Assembly (NCBI GenBank): GCA_025200525.1
Contig: CM045761.1
Span: forward strand, 139,750,223 to 139,814,222
Direction of reading: 5' to 3'
From: Camellia lanceoleosa
Taxonomy: Eukaryota > Streptophyta > Magnoliopsida > Ericales > Theaceae
Length of the DNA: 64,000 nt
The translations under genes were made by a program, and so were the position numbers. The notes under the pieces were generated by a model. That model made no database searches. It was not told the DNA's origin and saw nothing but the letters and a program-made list of their open reading frames with translations. Numbering within the stretch: the stretch's first letter is position 1; every line of letters starts with the position of its first letter. Positions 35,081 to 48,146 of the stretch are shown one piece after another.

Positions 35081-35849
35081 AAGAAGAGAATTTGACTTGA
35101 AATTCATGATGTGAAATTTTATCTACACATATATGTTCTTTGCATTACATTTGCATGGTTATTGTAAGTTACTGTGTTTTCCATTTGCTATTCCTAGACG
35201 GTTTGCCGGAGGCCTGCCCAAAAAGCTTGCCAAAAGGCTGACCGGTCGTGGGCTCTGCCATGTTGGAAACACAACCCTTGGATCTGGACTACCGCTATAC
35301 CGCTTGATCCTTCTTTTACTTCTCGGTGTTAGGTGTGAGAGATATATTAGGTAGTCTTGCTGAGGTACCCTTTTTGACCATTCGGCCTAGTTGCATATAG
35401 TAAAGCCATAGTGACTATTCCAAACTAGGACATGATGCTTACCCATATGCAGTATTGTGTGAAACTACTTGTTTGAAGTAGTGAAACCCTAGTTCGTGAC
35501 AAAACTAGGACAGGGTAACCATATCCCCACATAGGGTGTTTTGGCTCTCCTTTAACTGGTATGTGTTTTATAGTGAAACTGTACAGGAATGTTCATATCA
35601 GTAGTAGAGTTGGTATTTGTTTTTGGGAAAGAATTCAGTGTGGAGTACAGTCCTACAACTTTGATCATGTCTGTGTTGATAATATCTTAGCTAAGGTGTC
35701 GTCTGGTTTCTGATTACTATTCTCTTTTCTTTATTTCTTTTGCTAAGTAGTTTAAAACCATAGTTTCAGAAGGTTCTGATATCCTCCAAGTATTTTGGAC
35801 CCGCGTCCGAGGACTTTGCAAGGTCAGAGATCTTGTTCGGGGGCAGCCT
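35081..35849 (+). other. Tat 5' leader
   Basis: Untranslated leader between PBS and gag; no stable reading frame. Confidence 0.55.
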
Positions 35850-36002
35850 GTGTTTGCCTCATTGCCACCAGTTACAAGGCGAAGGAGGATCAGACAAGGT
35901 TCACTAGTGCCGTTCTTACAACAATCACCTCTCAGCTCACCTGTAGTTAGTCCAGCTCAAGAACAGTCATCTACTTCCAGTCCAGTTCAAGAACAATCAC
36001 CC
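35850..36002 (+). pseudogene. gag: Tat gag, N-terminal piece
   Basis: Reads FASLPPVTRRRRIRQGSLVP then Ser/Pro/Gln-rich repeats (SPVVSPAQEQSS, SPVQEQSP). It runs straight into the solo LTR at 36003 and resumes at 40131. The basic start and SPAQEQ repeats suit a Gag N-terminus. Confidence 0.6.
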
Positions 36003-37346
36003 TGTAGACGTCCCCGAACGTCCCGGGAGGGAATCCCGTTTTGTTCATTGGGGTCACTACAGTTCGGACTCAAATGTCACGGTTCTGAATCTAATCCCGC
36101 AAAGTGCAATGCGAGACCGATAAATCACCAAAGAGTCCAAATCCGGCATACAGAGTCGCCGCAAAGTGCAATGCAATGCCAAACATGGATTGCTTTGCCA
36201 GATACAGAGTCGCCACCTAAATATTTTATTTTGGGGGAATTTAGGAAACCCTAACTCGTGCCTAAGGCCACGTGTCCGTCATCACCAAAGTTGCCTCGGC
36301 TTGGGAACTTGGGTACGATTGGGGAAGGTCATCTATGGGCACCCCCGCTCGCTCGATCAAAGATCGGCCTCTACTAACCATGATATCTAGTTTTGAAAAC
36401 ATTATGTACTCTTATTCTGGTTATTAGCCTAGAATTACTATGTGATGCACACAGCATACAAGTATAGACTAGATCGCCTAATTCGGAACCAAGCATCGCA
36501 TATCCGTTTGTTTGGAAATGGTTTTGAATTTTGCTACTCGCAAGTAGGCTAAAACATGGATTTCGATGAATTATTCCAATTCAAGCAATCCAACCTTCAC
36601 CCACAGGCACTCAGACAGGTATATCACATAAGCAGTTAGCCTCATGGCAAGCATGCTATCATGTTAACACTCACACACATGCAAGATGCTAAAGCATAAA
36701 ACACTCACAGTGTACTCTAAGCCAAAACAAGAAACTAGTTAGCAATCATGCATGATCCTAGTTCATGTTAAAATGGCTAATGCATCGCAAGTAAAATGCA
36801 AATAGAATGGGCTCGGCTAATCCTAAGAATGGCATGTGAAATGTGACAACTTGATACACGTATTCAAGTTGGAATTGAAATACTATGTAGTTAATATGAT
36901 GCACCGAGCCCGGTGCGTGCAATACGAATGAATGTATGCAAACATGCTAACATGAGGTATGCTAATCGAAACATGACCTAAAACTAACCATAAAAAGCAG
37001 GTAAGTAAAAGGGAGAAAGACGTGGGGTTGGAAGACATGCATCACACACACGCACACTTATTATACAATTGCACCCTCTCGAGGGAGGGGCCGAAAGAAT
37101 AGTACAAATTAACTAACTAACAAGCTAACTAATTATTACAAGGCCACTTAACTAATTAAACAGATTAATTAAGCTACTGAAAACAGTAAAGCAACTTTGA
37201 GAAGGGGGAGGAATGCACGCATGCTCGACTCTGCTTGGAAATCAATCACTATACTTATGCTGCCTCTGTTTACACTACTCTGCACCTCTGAACACTTTCC
37301 AAGTCTCAAGGATGCTTCTGAACTACTCCCTGAACACTGTGGGAGG

Positions 37347-37460
37347 TCACCGACCAAGAGATGAGGTCACCGGCCATGGGAAACTGGTAATCGGCCACAA
37401 ATTTGGCTCTCGGCCATGAATGTGTGGCCGGCCGGCAGTGAAGATGGCCGACCGACCATC
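37347..37460. repeat. 20-bp-type GGCC array, distal (copy 4)
   Basis: ACCGACCAAGAGATGAGGTC, ACCGGCCATGGGAAACTGGT, ATCGGCCACAAATTTGGCTC, then TGGCCGGCCGGCAGTGAAGA and TGGCCGACCGACC; steps of 20-21 bp with one shorter step. Confidence 0.75.
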
Positions 37461-37719
37461 TCTTCCTGCAGAATCCTGTTTTGCTGCAGCAGAGGACAAA
37501 CAGAGCATGGCAATGCATTTTCAAAGCAATGTATGCACGACCACCCTCCCTATCATGTTATGAACTCAAGGGGGTGTAATCCTCGACCCTCGGATCATCG
37601 ATCACGCATTCCAATGCATGATGATCAAAGAGGTCAAGTGTGCAATTTCAATGTCAAATGAAATGCACACAAACACACAATAGATCCTAACCTCTATCAT
37701 GATTGATCAAGAGGCAAGG

Positions 37720-38010
37720 GATGCAAATATGCAAGTTAAACATGCAAGCACACTAGTGCAACATGAGCATACAAGCAATGATGCTACACAAGGCAACTAG
37801 CATATAACAATATGCAAGGACAAGCATACAAGCAAGCATGTGACTTCATTCAATCATGTCACATCATGCGGGGCAAACATGTAACAACATGTTAAGCAAC
37901 CTAAAACCAAAAGAATGCATGCCAAATGCTATACCACTTAAACATGCAACGACATGTTAATAGGCCAAGTATGCAACAACATGCAAGGAAAGCATGCAAC
38001 AACATGTGGG
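37720..38010. repeat. CATGCAA-rich degenerate repeats
   Basis: Many ATGCAACAACATG and AAGCATGCAA units; the equivalent block in the last LTR copy is at 61650-62040. Confidence 0.6.
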
Positions 38011-39635
38011 AATGGTCTTAAACCAAAATGGACAGCTCTCAAATAGGTCCAAAACAGTGGCCAATATGCCAAGGGATAAGGAACAAAATCACATACAAAC
38101 ATGCATGGTAATTGGCCTCAACACTTAAGCATAAAAGGGCAACTTTCAAGAACACTTAAAAGAAGACAAACATGGACAAATGACAAGCATGTTAAGCTCT
38201 GAAAACATGCTAGGAATGATGCCAAATCGACCAAGTAAAGCAATCAAAGCATGCAAAAAGGTTCAAGGCCTAAGACTAGCCAAAGGGCTCAAACCATGGT
38301 TACACGAAACATGAAGCATATGGCAAGTATGACCCAAAATAGTCCTAGATCATGTCAAAATGAACCTAAAACATGCAATGACCAAAGCCAAAACAAGCCA
38401 AATCAAAGGGACAAAACATGAGGCATACAAGGCCACAAGAGAGGGTGTCACACTACACCTAATACAACCAAACATGGCATGATTCGGGCAATCAAAATCA
38501 AAGGTATGACACATCAAAAGGAGCCCAAAAAACCTGTCTAGATGGCATCCCAAAGGCCTAAGCATGATGGCATAGACAATGACACATTCATGAGGCATAA
38601 AACGCATACTCTTTATGACATTAAAGGAGTGATAAGTGCAAGTGTTTGAGCATGAAACATGGACCAAAATAACATTCTAAGTGATGCCAAACCACTGAAA
38701 TGATCCAAATAAAGCATGCGCATGACTTGGACACTCAGAGCTAACAAGCTAGATTACATGGTAGCTATACAAAACAATGAAAGCATGGCCAAATCAATGA
38801 AAAACAGAGCTTAAGCATGCTACAACAAGCCTAAAATCTTCATGGAGTTGAGCCAAAATCATGCTGAAAACATATGTTACAACATGATGCATGTTAAGGC
38901 CAAAACATGGGATTACAAGACAAGTGTATAAAGCATACATGGCATGTCTAAACCAACTCAAAACAGTGCTATATCATGGCAAAACAAAGCCTAATGCATA
39001 CTGAAATGAAGCTAAAACAAACTAAACACACATGCTACCACATAAGCCATTTATGCAAACATTAAAGACAATAAGGAGAGGGGATGACCCTCTCCTATTT
39101 AGGACCCCAAAACCACCTCTCCACCACTGAAAATCCTCTAGATTTCAGTGGTAGAGAGGTTATGCAAAGACCAAAAAAATGGCCAAACTGTATGGCCTAA
39201 AACAAGGCCTAACAAGGCCTTGGAAGGGGGAGACAACCCCAAACCTCAAAGTAACCTTAAACAAAGTTCTAAAACACACAAAATTAAAACTTTTATCAAT
39301 TATAGTGAAAGCTTAAAACAATAAGAAAGAATGGTTAAAAGCCTATGCAAGAAAGGGGTAACTAAAGTAAGGATGCTCACCCTTGTAGACCTCCTTTAGG
39401 AACAAAGCTCCAGCAAGTTTTTTGAGTTCAAACCAACCCAAGAACACTAAAATCAACCTCCTAGCACCTCAGCAACCAAGGATGGTGTTCTAGTGTGTGT
39501 TGGCGTACAATAGTGAGACAAAACTCACTTTAGGTCACAAAATAAGGCTAAACAAGGAAGTATAGATACAAGGCTATCTCTATCCTTTCTAACCCTAATT
39601 CTCTTAACCCTGGAGGAGGGAGGAGGAGCTCCCTC

Positions 39636-39713
39636 TTTATAGAGGTTCAATTCTAAGGCTTCCAAGAGAAGCCAAGCAAAGGAGCCAATCCCTCCATATA
39701 CGTGTATGGAGGG
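39636..39713 (-). promoter_or_regulatory. LTR core promoter: CACGTG-type palindrome and TATA (copy 4)
   Basis: Minus-strand TATAAA at 39636-39641; 49 bp upstream of it a 24-bp near-perfect palindrome (39690-39713, core CCATATACGTGTATGG). The perfect form in the last copy has a G-box CACGTG core. Confidence 0.65.
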
Positions 39714-39793
39714 GGTCAATTGTGCATGCCAGTTGTTACAGGTGGCATAAAATATCTGCCAAAAGCAGATGGAAAGGGGTTGACCAGCAGAAA

Positions 39794-39926
39794 TGGCCGA
39801 TTGACCAACAAAAGGGGCTGGTCGACCAAATATAGTGCCGACCAGCGAAAACTCTTGGCTGATGGGAACAAAACAGGGCCAGTGGCTTCAAGCCTTGGCC
39901 GGTGGGTTCAGGGGATGGCCAACAAG
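39794..39926. repeat. 20-bp-period GGCC array, proximal (copy 4)
   Basis: GCC or GCT cores at 39796, 39817, 39837, 39858, 39878, 39898 and 39918: steps 21, 20, 21, 20, 20, 20 bp, while the intervening bases differ from unit to unit. Confidence 0.88.
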
Positions 39927-40130
39927 CCACCTTCTTCCCCCAAAAACAGAAATACAAGTGCTTGGTCCACAACCAAGCACAAAACAGTCAAGTTGAGAGA
40001 TCTTCGAGGCAAGGTGCGTGGCCGGAATCTCTAAGAACTCAAAACGAACACGAACATAGATGATCACCGAGCGTTCAAACGGTGACGTCCAAGTCTTGAG
40101 GACGGTCAAAAATGGGGTGTCTACACATCC

Positions 40131-41898
40131 ATTCTAATGGCGTAGTATCCCCCAGCAAATATGGAGGAATTAATACTCCATCTGCAACAAACAGTTGACA
40201 CACTACAACATGATGCAGCTCGTCAGGCCGAGGTTATAACTAGGTTGCAGCAACAACAACAGTAGTTGGTTGCAGCCTCTACATCACATGTACCCACCGC
40301 AGCTATTCCTGTGCCCGACCCCACGCCTAATATTACCACTACTCAAGATCCACAAACCGAGGGTATTTCAATTTTTCCACTCCAAACAGATCCTATTCCA
40401 GCACAAGTTTCCAGAGCCCCAGTTTATCAAACCGGGTCACCATTCGAATTTGAGGTTGATCCAACCAAGCTCAAAGTCAACAAACTGCAAAAACTGTTCA
40501 AAAAAGTGCAATGGGTCAACTTCATTCCAAACATAGAGGAGGGGTACACCGAATTTGTGGTTACATTACCAGAGTGGTTTAAGATGCCACACATTGACCG
40601 CTTTGATGGTTCTGGGGACCTGATAGTACATTTACGACTGTTTTCATATATCTTGTGGCCAATGGGTTTGACTAGAATGCAAAAGCTATCCCTCTTCGGT
40701 TGCACTATGTCGGGTATAGCTGTCATTTGGTACGCTAAGTTGGAAGATTCTGTGAAACAGAACTGAGAGGAATTAGTCGAGTCTTTCATTGCTCAATACT
40801 CTTATAACACGCAAATCAAGGTCACAACTTGTGATCTTGAGGTGACACGTCAAGAGCCAAAGGAAGGTTTCTCCGAGTTTGTGATGAGATGGAGAGCCAA
40901 AGCATCAATGATGACCACTCGACCTTCTAAGAAAGACCAGATCAGAAAGGTTGTCCGAAACCTACATGGCAAGCTGCTGCAGACAATGATTGTTCTCCCC
41001 TTATTTACATTCAAAGAACTTCATGAAATGGGGGTTGAAATTGAAGATTCCATGAAGTAAGGGATTATTACTGATGATAAGAAGCTAGCTAAGAGGCCGT
41101 TTGTTCGTAGTTTCAATACTACTAGTAGTAGCATAACTGCAAGGCCATCAGAAGTAAGTGTTGTCAGTGCGACTAAAACTTCCGACCCCTTGGCCAACAT
41201 GGGCCCACAAATATCATTCAACCCTACTCGACCTTTGGGTAGAACTTTTAACCAACTATACATGACCCTATCCAAAGCCATGCAGGTGCTGATAAAAAAA
41301 GGGCACCTAAAACCCTTAGAACCTCGCCCACTTCCCGACCCTCTTCCATCCAAACATGACCCCCACAAAATATTATGCTTTCCACTAACAACATGGTCAT
41401 GAAACCAACCGATGCTTCCACTTGCGTCATGAGATTCAAGATCTCATTGACAACAAGGTCATCATTCCATCTCAAGAACCAAATGTAACCACCAACCCAC
41501 TCCCTACTCATAACCAAGTTCCTCCACCCATAAATCTCCACCTTATCCACACACTGTCCACCTCCTATGACCCTAGCGTTTATATTTCCCCCTCTCACCT
41601 ACCGAAACCGATATTGTTCCTTCCTAAGGACACGGACGTGTGCATGATGGACACATCTAATCTATAAATGGTGCCTCACAGATCAGTGATGACAACACCT
41701 GCAGTAGAAGAGGTTTTGACCTTAGGGAGAGGTGATGGTTTGTTGCCAAAGTATCCCGGAGACTCCTCGATAAAAGAGTACAACCCGAGCCATTATATTG
41801 TTCATACTACTCAACTCAAGCCTAAGGTGGTGCTACCAACCTCGGCGGACATTAATGTGGTTAAGGAGAATGGCCTGAGCCAGGGTTGGATGATCTGA
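40131..41898 (+). pseudogene. gag: Tat gag, main part
   Basis: Resumes gag after the solo LTR: PPANMEELILHLQQTVDTLQ, HDAARQAEVITRLQQQQQ. The capsid region follows: LPEWFKMPHIDRFDGSGDL, HLRLFSYILW, FGCTMSGIAVIWYAKLED, EGFSEFVMRWRAKAS. Then KKGHLKPLEPRPLPDPLP and, after a frameshift near 41410, RHEIQDLIDNKVI, the usual Tat gag 3' block. Stops at about 40260, 40764, 41058, 41400 and 41665. Packaging function lost. Confidence 0.85.
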
Positions 41899-42560
41899 CT
41901 GACCTCGAAGAAGATTTGGACAACCTACAGTTCTTTGACGAACGAAATCAAGGCAGTGTACAAATCGGTTGGTTCGATTTGAATAGGTCGACTGATAATG
42001 TCGGGTCGCTAAGTGTTGAGTCAGACAAGAAAGAAGAAACTGGGATTAAACCAGAGGGAAAGAAAAAAGAGGTAGTTGCGGTAGCCGAGAAGGCTAAGGG
42101 GAAAGGAAAACTGCCAGAGGGCACATGTGTGGGAAAACCAACCCAAGACATAGGTGTTGTGAAGACTACAGATACTGAACAGGAAGCTACGTTGAGACAG
42201 TTTGAGAGAGAAAGAATTGAAGACAACCAGAAAATCGCAACAGCGTGTCGCCCTGAGGGGGACACTTGTACTATAAAGATGATTCAAGCTGAGCCAGACA
42301 ACTGTTTGTCAGTAGTGGATGGCGAGTGGTGGGACGATAGTGATTTGCATCTTGCCCATACTGACGAAGACTGGGGCAACTGCATCCCGGATAATACACG
42401 GTATTTTGAGGAAATAGACCATCTCACTAGAAGTGGGCGGTATTTCAAACCTCCACACCTGGATCAGCCAGAGCCATCAGGAAAAGATCAAGAGGTCGAG
42501 AAGGAAAAAGAAAAGAAGTTGGAAGAGGAGCTAGTTCTGAAGCAGTATTGTCAGCAATGG
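41886..42560 (+). pseudogene. Tat gag-pol linker, acidic/Lys-rich
   Basis: Open frame MDDLTDLEEDLDNLQFFDER..., Lys/Glu-rich (KPEGKKKEVVAVAEKAKGKG, EKEKEKKLEEELVLKQ), with a Tat-typical motif DHLTRSGRYFKPPHL. A frameshift near 42550 leads into protease. Confidence 0.75.
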
Positions 42561-43290
42561 ATAAGGCTAAATTGTCCATTGAAACTATCCCTGAGCAACT
42601 TGTGGGCCTGGTCTTCCCAAGTGGTGCCAAATCAATGCTCACCTTCTCTGACAAAGAGTTGCCACCAGAAGGGTCAGCTCACAACAAGCCACTATACATA
42701 TCCGTGGAGTGCAGAGAGAAGTGGGTACCAGTGGTGTTAGTAGACACCAGTTCTGCCATTAATATCTGTCCTTTCCGCACTGCCTATGCGACAGGCCTCA
42801 AACCGGCAGACTTCGTTCCCATGGCTCAGGTGATGCGAGCATATGACAACACAAGTAGAGAAGTCATGGGGACAGTGAAAATGCGAGTCTAGGTAGGCCC
42901 ATCTGAGCATGAGATCAAGTTCTATGTACTTATGTGTTAGCTACCTTTAACCTGCTGTTATGAAGGCCTTGGTTACATCACATGAAGGTTGTGTCCTCCA
43001 CCCTACATCAAATGCTGAAGTACCCTCATAAGAGAGGAGTAGTGACCATTTTTGGGAACTCATTCATCTATCCACCGCCAGAGGTGACTACACCATTGCT
43101 AGAGATCAACCATGGCAATGAGGATGTATTTCTCTCAGGATTCACTCTGGCGGAAGCCTGAGTAATGCAGACAATCCTAGCCACGAATGAAGGCATGTAT
43201 GTCAGTGCCCAGTCCATCTACTTCATGAACAAGCTGCGACATATTCCAAGAATGGGGCTCAGAAAGAGCGGGTAAAAAGGTGTTGCAACA
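42548..43290 (+). pseudogene. Tat aspartic protease and G-patch-like segment
   Basis: Frame MDKAKLSIETIPEQLVGLVF, PLYISVECREKWVPVVLVDT, SSAINICPFRTA: here the Tat active site, usually D-N-G-S-A-L/I-N, reads DTSSAIN. After TAG at 42890 the text degenerates (VVSSTLHQMLKYPHKRGVVT) to MNKLRHIPRMGLRKSG, a worn G-patch-like block that Tat elements carry before RT. Confidence 0.75.
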
Positions 43291-44200
43291 CTTGCTGAGG
43301 TGCCACACAACTCGCATTACTTTGGGTTGGGCTATATGCCCACCAAAGAGGACTGGACAAGAAAATGGGAAGAAATGAGGGACAGGGCTAAGGCTAAAAG
43401 AGTTGGAAAGCACTATGAATTGGTCCACAGGCAAATTCGGGGGATGTTGAATGGGCATTTTGTTAGAGGGGGAGAAGATTTCCCCTTTTATGGCTTTCTT
43501 AAGCCTTGGGTGGATTCCTTGAAGAAGCTGTCCTCAAATTCGAGATCTTCTTTGACCATTAGTTGCATGACAGTGATGAAGAAAGGGCTTAATCAAGCAT
43601 CAACCCTTTAGAGCAAAGAAGATGACTCCGACAACAGTGACGTTAACGTAGGGGCAATACTAGTCGATCTCTTGACAGATCCCGCAACCGACACAGAGAA
43701 CTTGGGGGATAATTTTACTATCTCTATGATTGGAGAGGAACTAGATATAGATCCCACTAGTGGTATTTTGGATGCATCAAGGGCACCATGTCTCACTTGG
43801 TAGTTGGAGAAGGGTTTTCTTTCCAGTTTTGAATCGGATGATGAGCCAGAGTCTGATTCCACCGAGTCTGTGGAGTCGAAATCAGATTCAAGTCAGTTCG
43901 GGAAGTCTAAATCTGGCATTCTCGAGGGCACCATACCTCACTTGGCATTCCCAAGGGTGGTAACTTATGAATGAGAACGCTGCTACAGATTCTATGTACT
44001 ACTCTGTGCCGCTGATTTATTGTATTGACTAAGAGTTTCAGAATTTAATGAAAATGAAGAGGAAGAAATTCCTCTGGCTTTGAAAAACTTAATTAATCAA
44101 GAGGAGGAGAGCTATGCTAAGCCCTGTATTGATGAAATCATTGCTGTTAATATGGGTACTGAGAAAGATCTGCGCTTAGTCCAGATCGGGATCCACGTTA
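43291..44200 (+). pseudogene. Tat pol linker between protease and RT
   Basis: Readable pieces: ATLAEVPHNSHYFGLGYMPT, KEDWTRKWEEMRDRAKAKR, GHFVRGGEDFPFYGF, then an Asp/Ser-rich frame (minus-strand shadow 43608-43862). Several frame changes. Family function of this linker is unknown. Confidence 0.6.
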
Positions 44201-45262
44201 TCTTCGGAGGAACGCGAGTATTTAATCACTTTATTAAAAGATTTCAAAGATATTTTTGAGTGGTCTTATGAAGACATGCCTGGAATCGATCCTGAGATTA
44301 TATAGCACCGGATCCCTCTTGACCTTGAGGCCCGACCAGTCAAACGGAAACTACGCAAAGTTCATTCGAATTGGGCACTAAAAATCAAGGAAGAGATCAC
44401 CAAGCAAATTGATGTAAGATTCTTGATCGTGTCCGACTATCCGACTTGGTTGGCCAATATCATCCCAGTTCCGAAGAAGGACGACAAAATTTGGGTTTGT
44501 GTCAACTTTCGGGATCTGAACAGAGCTAGTCTGAAGGATGACTTTCCATTGTCGTACATTGATGAGTTGGTAGACTTCACCGTAGGCCATACATTGCCAT
44601 CATTCATGGATGGATTTTCCAAATACAATCAGGTTCTGATGCACCAGAAGACAGAGAAAAGACTGTATTAACCACGCCGTGGGGTACTTACTGTTACCAA
44701 GTCATGCTTTTTGGGTTAAAAAATGCTGGGGCTACATATCAGAGAGCTACAACTACCATTCTACATGACATGATTCACAAAGAGGTTGAGGTGTATGTGG
44801 ACGATATGATTGTCAAGTCTAAAGAGCTAGAAGGCCACCACATCTCACTGGAAAAATTATTTCAACGGATTAGGGAGTACATGTTGAGGTTAAACCCATA
44901 GAAAATGCACCTTTGGGTGACCACAAAGAAAATGATGGGATTTCTGATCACACGGAGGGGAATTGAAGTAGATCCTTCCAAAATTAAGGTCATCTTAGAA
45001 ATGTCAGCACCAAGGACTAAAAAAGAGGTGCGTGGCTTTCTGGGGAAAGTGCCATTCATAAGACGGTTTATTTCAAAATTAACCTTGACTTGTGAACCAC
45101 TGTTTGGTCTCTTGAAAAAGGGCAAGAAGTTCCGATGGTATGATCGATGTCAGTTTGCCTTTAAACAAGTCAAGCAGTACCTTTAGAATCCACTTGTGCT
45201 GTCACCGCCAGAGCCGAGAAAGCCTTTGATTTTGTATTTGTCAGTAATGAATTCGACCATGG
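44201..45262 (+). pseudogene. pol: Tat reverse transcriptase and first RNase H, 5' half
   Basis: Readable: WSYEDMPGIDPEI, RKLRKVHSNWALKIKEEITK, VPKKDDKIWVCVNFRDLNRA, FSKYNQVLMH. A frameshift near 44671 is followed by MLFGLKNAGATYQRA, the catalytic VYVDDMIVKSK and GFLITRRGIEVDPSKIK, RTKKEVRGFLGKVPFIRRF. RNase H begins LILYLSVMNSTMGC and is cut exactly by the solo LTR at 45263-45267/45268. Catalytic YVDD kept; stops at 44669, 44899 and 45184. Confidence 0.9.
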
Positions 45263-47727
45263 GGTGCTGTAGACCACCCAGAACTCCGCTCCGCGCACGA
45301 GGGCGCGAATCGTTGTTCTTAGCTATTACAGTTCGAACTCATGTCACGGTTCTGAATCTAATTTCACAAAGTGCAATGTGATACTGATAAATCACCAAAG
45401 AGTCCAAATTTGGCAAATCGTTTTTGGAAAACTGATTTTAATCAAAAAGCGCCAAACATGGACTGCTTTGCCAAATTTCAGAGTCACTACCTAAATGTTT
45501 TGTTTTGGGAAATTTAGGAAACCTTGACTCGTGCCTAAGGCCACGTGTCCGTCATCACCAAAGTTGCCTCAGCTCGGGAACTTGGGTACGAAGGGGGAAG
45601 GTCATGAAATGAGCACCCCCGCTCACCCGATCAAAGGATCGGCCTCTACTAACAAGATATGTTGTTTTTGAAAAAACATGTGTTCTTATTCCGGTTTATT
45701 AGCTAGCTTACTATGTGATGCGCACAGCATACAAGTATAGACTCAATCACGCGGATTTGAACAAAACAACTCATGTTTGTTTTTGAAAGTGGTTTGAAGG
45801 TGCTACTCGCAAGTAGGCTAAGACACGGATTTGCCACCCTCGAGTGGGCTTAGAAAAACATGATTTTGCCAATCCAAGTGGGCTTAAAACTCTCAATCAT
45901 CGAGTTGTTCCAATTTAGGCAATCAAACCTTCATCCACAAGCATTCATGTAGTTAATCACTTAAGCAATTAGCCTCATGGCAAGCATGCTAAACATGGCA
46001 GTCACTTACACACATGCAAGGATGCTAAAGCGTAAACACTCACAGTGTACTCCGAGCCAAAAAAGAAGCTAGTTAGTAATCAATGCATAATCCTAGCTAT
46101 GTCAACAATGCCTAATGCAACACATGCAAAATGCAACCAAAATAGACTCGGCTATTCTAAGATGTCATGTGAATGCAACTAGATAACATGTATTCAAATT
46201 GGTATTGAAATACAATGCAGTTAGTATGATGCGACGAGCTCAGTGCATGCAAGACAGATGAATGATGCAAACATACGAGCATAAGGATGCTAATTGAAAC
46301 ATGCCCTAAAACTAACCATCGAAAGCTGGTAAATAAAAGGGAGAAAGAAATGGGGGTTGGAAGACATGCATCACACACACGCACACTTATTACAACAGTT
46401 GTACCCTCTCGACGGAGGGTCCGAATAATAAGCTAACTAGCTAATTCTAAGGTAATTAAACTAATTAATTACAAACTGAATTGAAACTAGCTATACTAAG
46501 CTAATTAGAATATTAAAAAGATGAAATAAATTAGCTAAATACATTAACTAATTATTACAAAAATTAGCAAATTAACTAGCTAAACAAAGTAGTTAAAAGG
46601 GCCTCAGAACGAGGGATGCATGCTCGGTCGGTTTCGCTCGGAAATCCACTACCGTGCCTCGTGATGCCTCTGTTTGCACTGTTTAGGACTTCTGAAAATT
46701 GTGCCAACTTCCAAGATGCTTCTGAACCACCTTATGACCATGCTGAAAATGAAGTCCAAAAGCAAATACAAGCATGCATATACATTGGTTCACAAACAAG
46801 GCATGAAGACAGCAACTCTCAAACACATTGAAGGAGTGGAAAATGTGAGAGTGTGGCAATGAAATATACTCTGAAATCATATAAGGAATGATGCCAAATC
46901 ATGCACATAACACAAGCATAGCATGCTAGGAGCCCTTAAGCATTAAAGCTAATGAAGTACACATCACTAAGGCTATACAATGCAATGCTCAATGGGCTAA
47001 ACCAACCCTAAACAGTCCTCATTCATGCCAAAATAATAGCCAAAATGCCCTAAAATGCTAGCATTGAAAGCAATAAAATGCAAGCTCATGCATTAGCCCA
47101 TGAACTAGGCACAAAGATGCAACTCTCAAGAGCACTTAAAGAGTGAAGAACATGGAAGTGTGACAACACTATATGCTCTGAAATGTCATTCTAAATGATG
47201 CCAAAACATGCACATATGAGAAATGAGGCATGCTAGGAGGCTCAAAGCTTGAAACTAGCATAAGCACTTGCACTATAGCTATGCAATACATGAACCAAAA
47301 GTCTAAGAACACCTAAAACAGTCCTAGAGCATGTCAAAACGATGCTAGAAACATGCTTAAACAAAGCCAACATGTGCTAGAATTAGAGGCATGAAGCATG
47401 GAGCATACAAGGCCCATGAGGAGGATTGCACTACACTTACCAAAACCAAGCATGAGATGACTTCACCAACAAAAATCAGAGTTATATTATGGCAAAATAA
47501 CACCAAATACACACTGAAATGGTAGTGTAGACACCCCATTTTTGACCGTCCTCAAGACTTGGACGTCACCGTTTGAACACTCAGTGATTATCCATGTTCG
47601 TGTTCGTTTTGAGTTCCCGGAGGCCTCGGCTGCGTGCCTTGCCTCAGGATCTCTTAACTCGTCTATTGTGTATTTGGTTTTGCACCAAATGCTTGTTCTT
47701 TTGCTTTGAGAGGCAGGGAATGGCTTG

Positions 47728-47890
47728 TTGGCCATCCCCACACCCCACCGGCCACCCCTGTTCATCACCGGCCATTCATTGTTGCCACCGGCCATGGTTT
47801 CTTGATACTAATGGCCGGTTGGCACTTTATGTGGCCGGCCGGCACTTTATTTGGCCGATGACCTCTTTTGCTGGCCGGTATGCACCTTTT
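47728..47890. repeat. 20-bp-period GGCC array, proximal (copy 6)
   Basis: First half: CCGGCCACCCCTGTTCATCA, CCGGCCATTCATTGTTGCCA, CCGGCCATGG; second half, opposite polarity: TGGCCGGTTGGCACTTTATG, TGGCCGGCCGGCACTTTATT, TGGCCGATGACCTCTTTTGC, TGGCCGGTATGC. Steps are 20 bp except one at the polarity switch. Confidence 0.88.
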
Positions 47891-48146
47891 GCACCCTTCA
47901 GCCACGGTGCATGCCAGCTGTGCCAGCTGGAATGCACCCACACCCTTCCCCGTGCATAATGTGGTTGTTATGCACCTTTTGCACCCTTTTGGTCAAAGCT
48001 TCTTGAGGAAGCTTGACCCTTTGTCAAAGCTTCCTCAAGAAGCTTAGCCAGCTGTCTTAGCTTCCTCTAGAATCCTTGGCCCCCTTGCCCTCTTTGCCCC
48101 TTTTTCATTTAGCTTCTTTGAGAAGCTTCAAGCTTTCTCTTGGCCT

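Larger units (their letters stand above)
35998..40130 (-). mobile_element. solo LTR of TGTAGAC family, copy 4 (minus)
   Basis: The LTR spans 36003-40125 (4123 bp) between CACCC (35998-36002) and CATCC (40126-40130), a duplication with one mutation. Minus-strand start TGTAGACACCCCATTTTTGA, end CGGGGACGTCTACA. It interrupts Tat gag. Landmarks: arrays 39794-39926 and 37347-37460, CACGTG-type palindrome 39690-39713, TATA 39636-39641, stem near 36352, GGCCACGTGTCCGTCATCA at about 36266, GAGTCGCCACC near 36208. Non-coding. Confidence 0.92.

Noticed and set aside
35850..36254. 134-codon frame treated as one protein
   Set aside because: Only the first part (to 36002) is Tat gag; the rest runs into a solo LTR.
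40427..40789. 120-codon minus-strand frame opposite Tat gag
   Set aside because: Shadow of the gag reading frame; no plant-mobile-domain or other motif.
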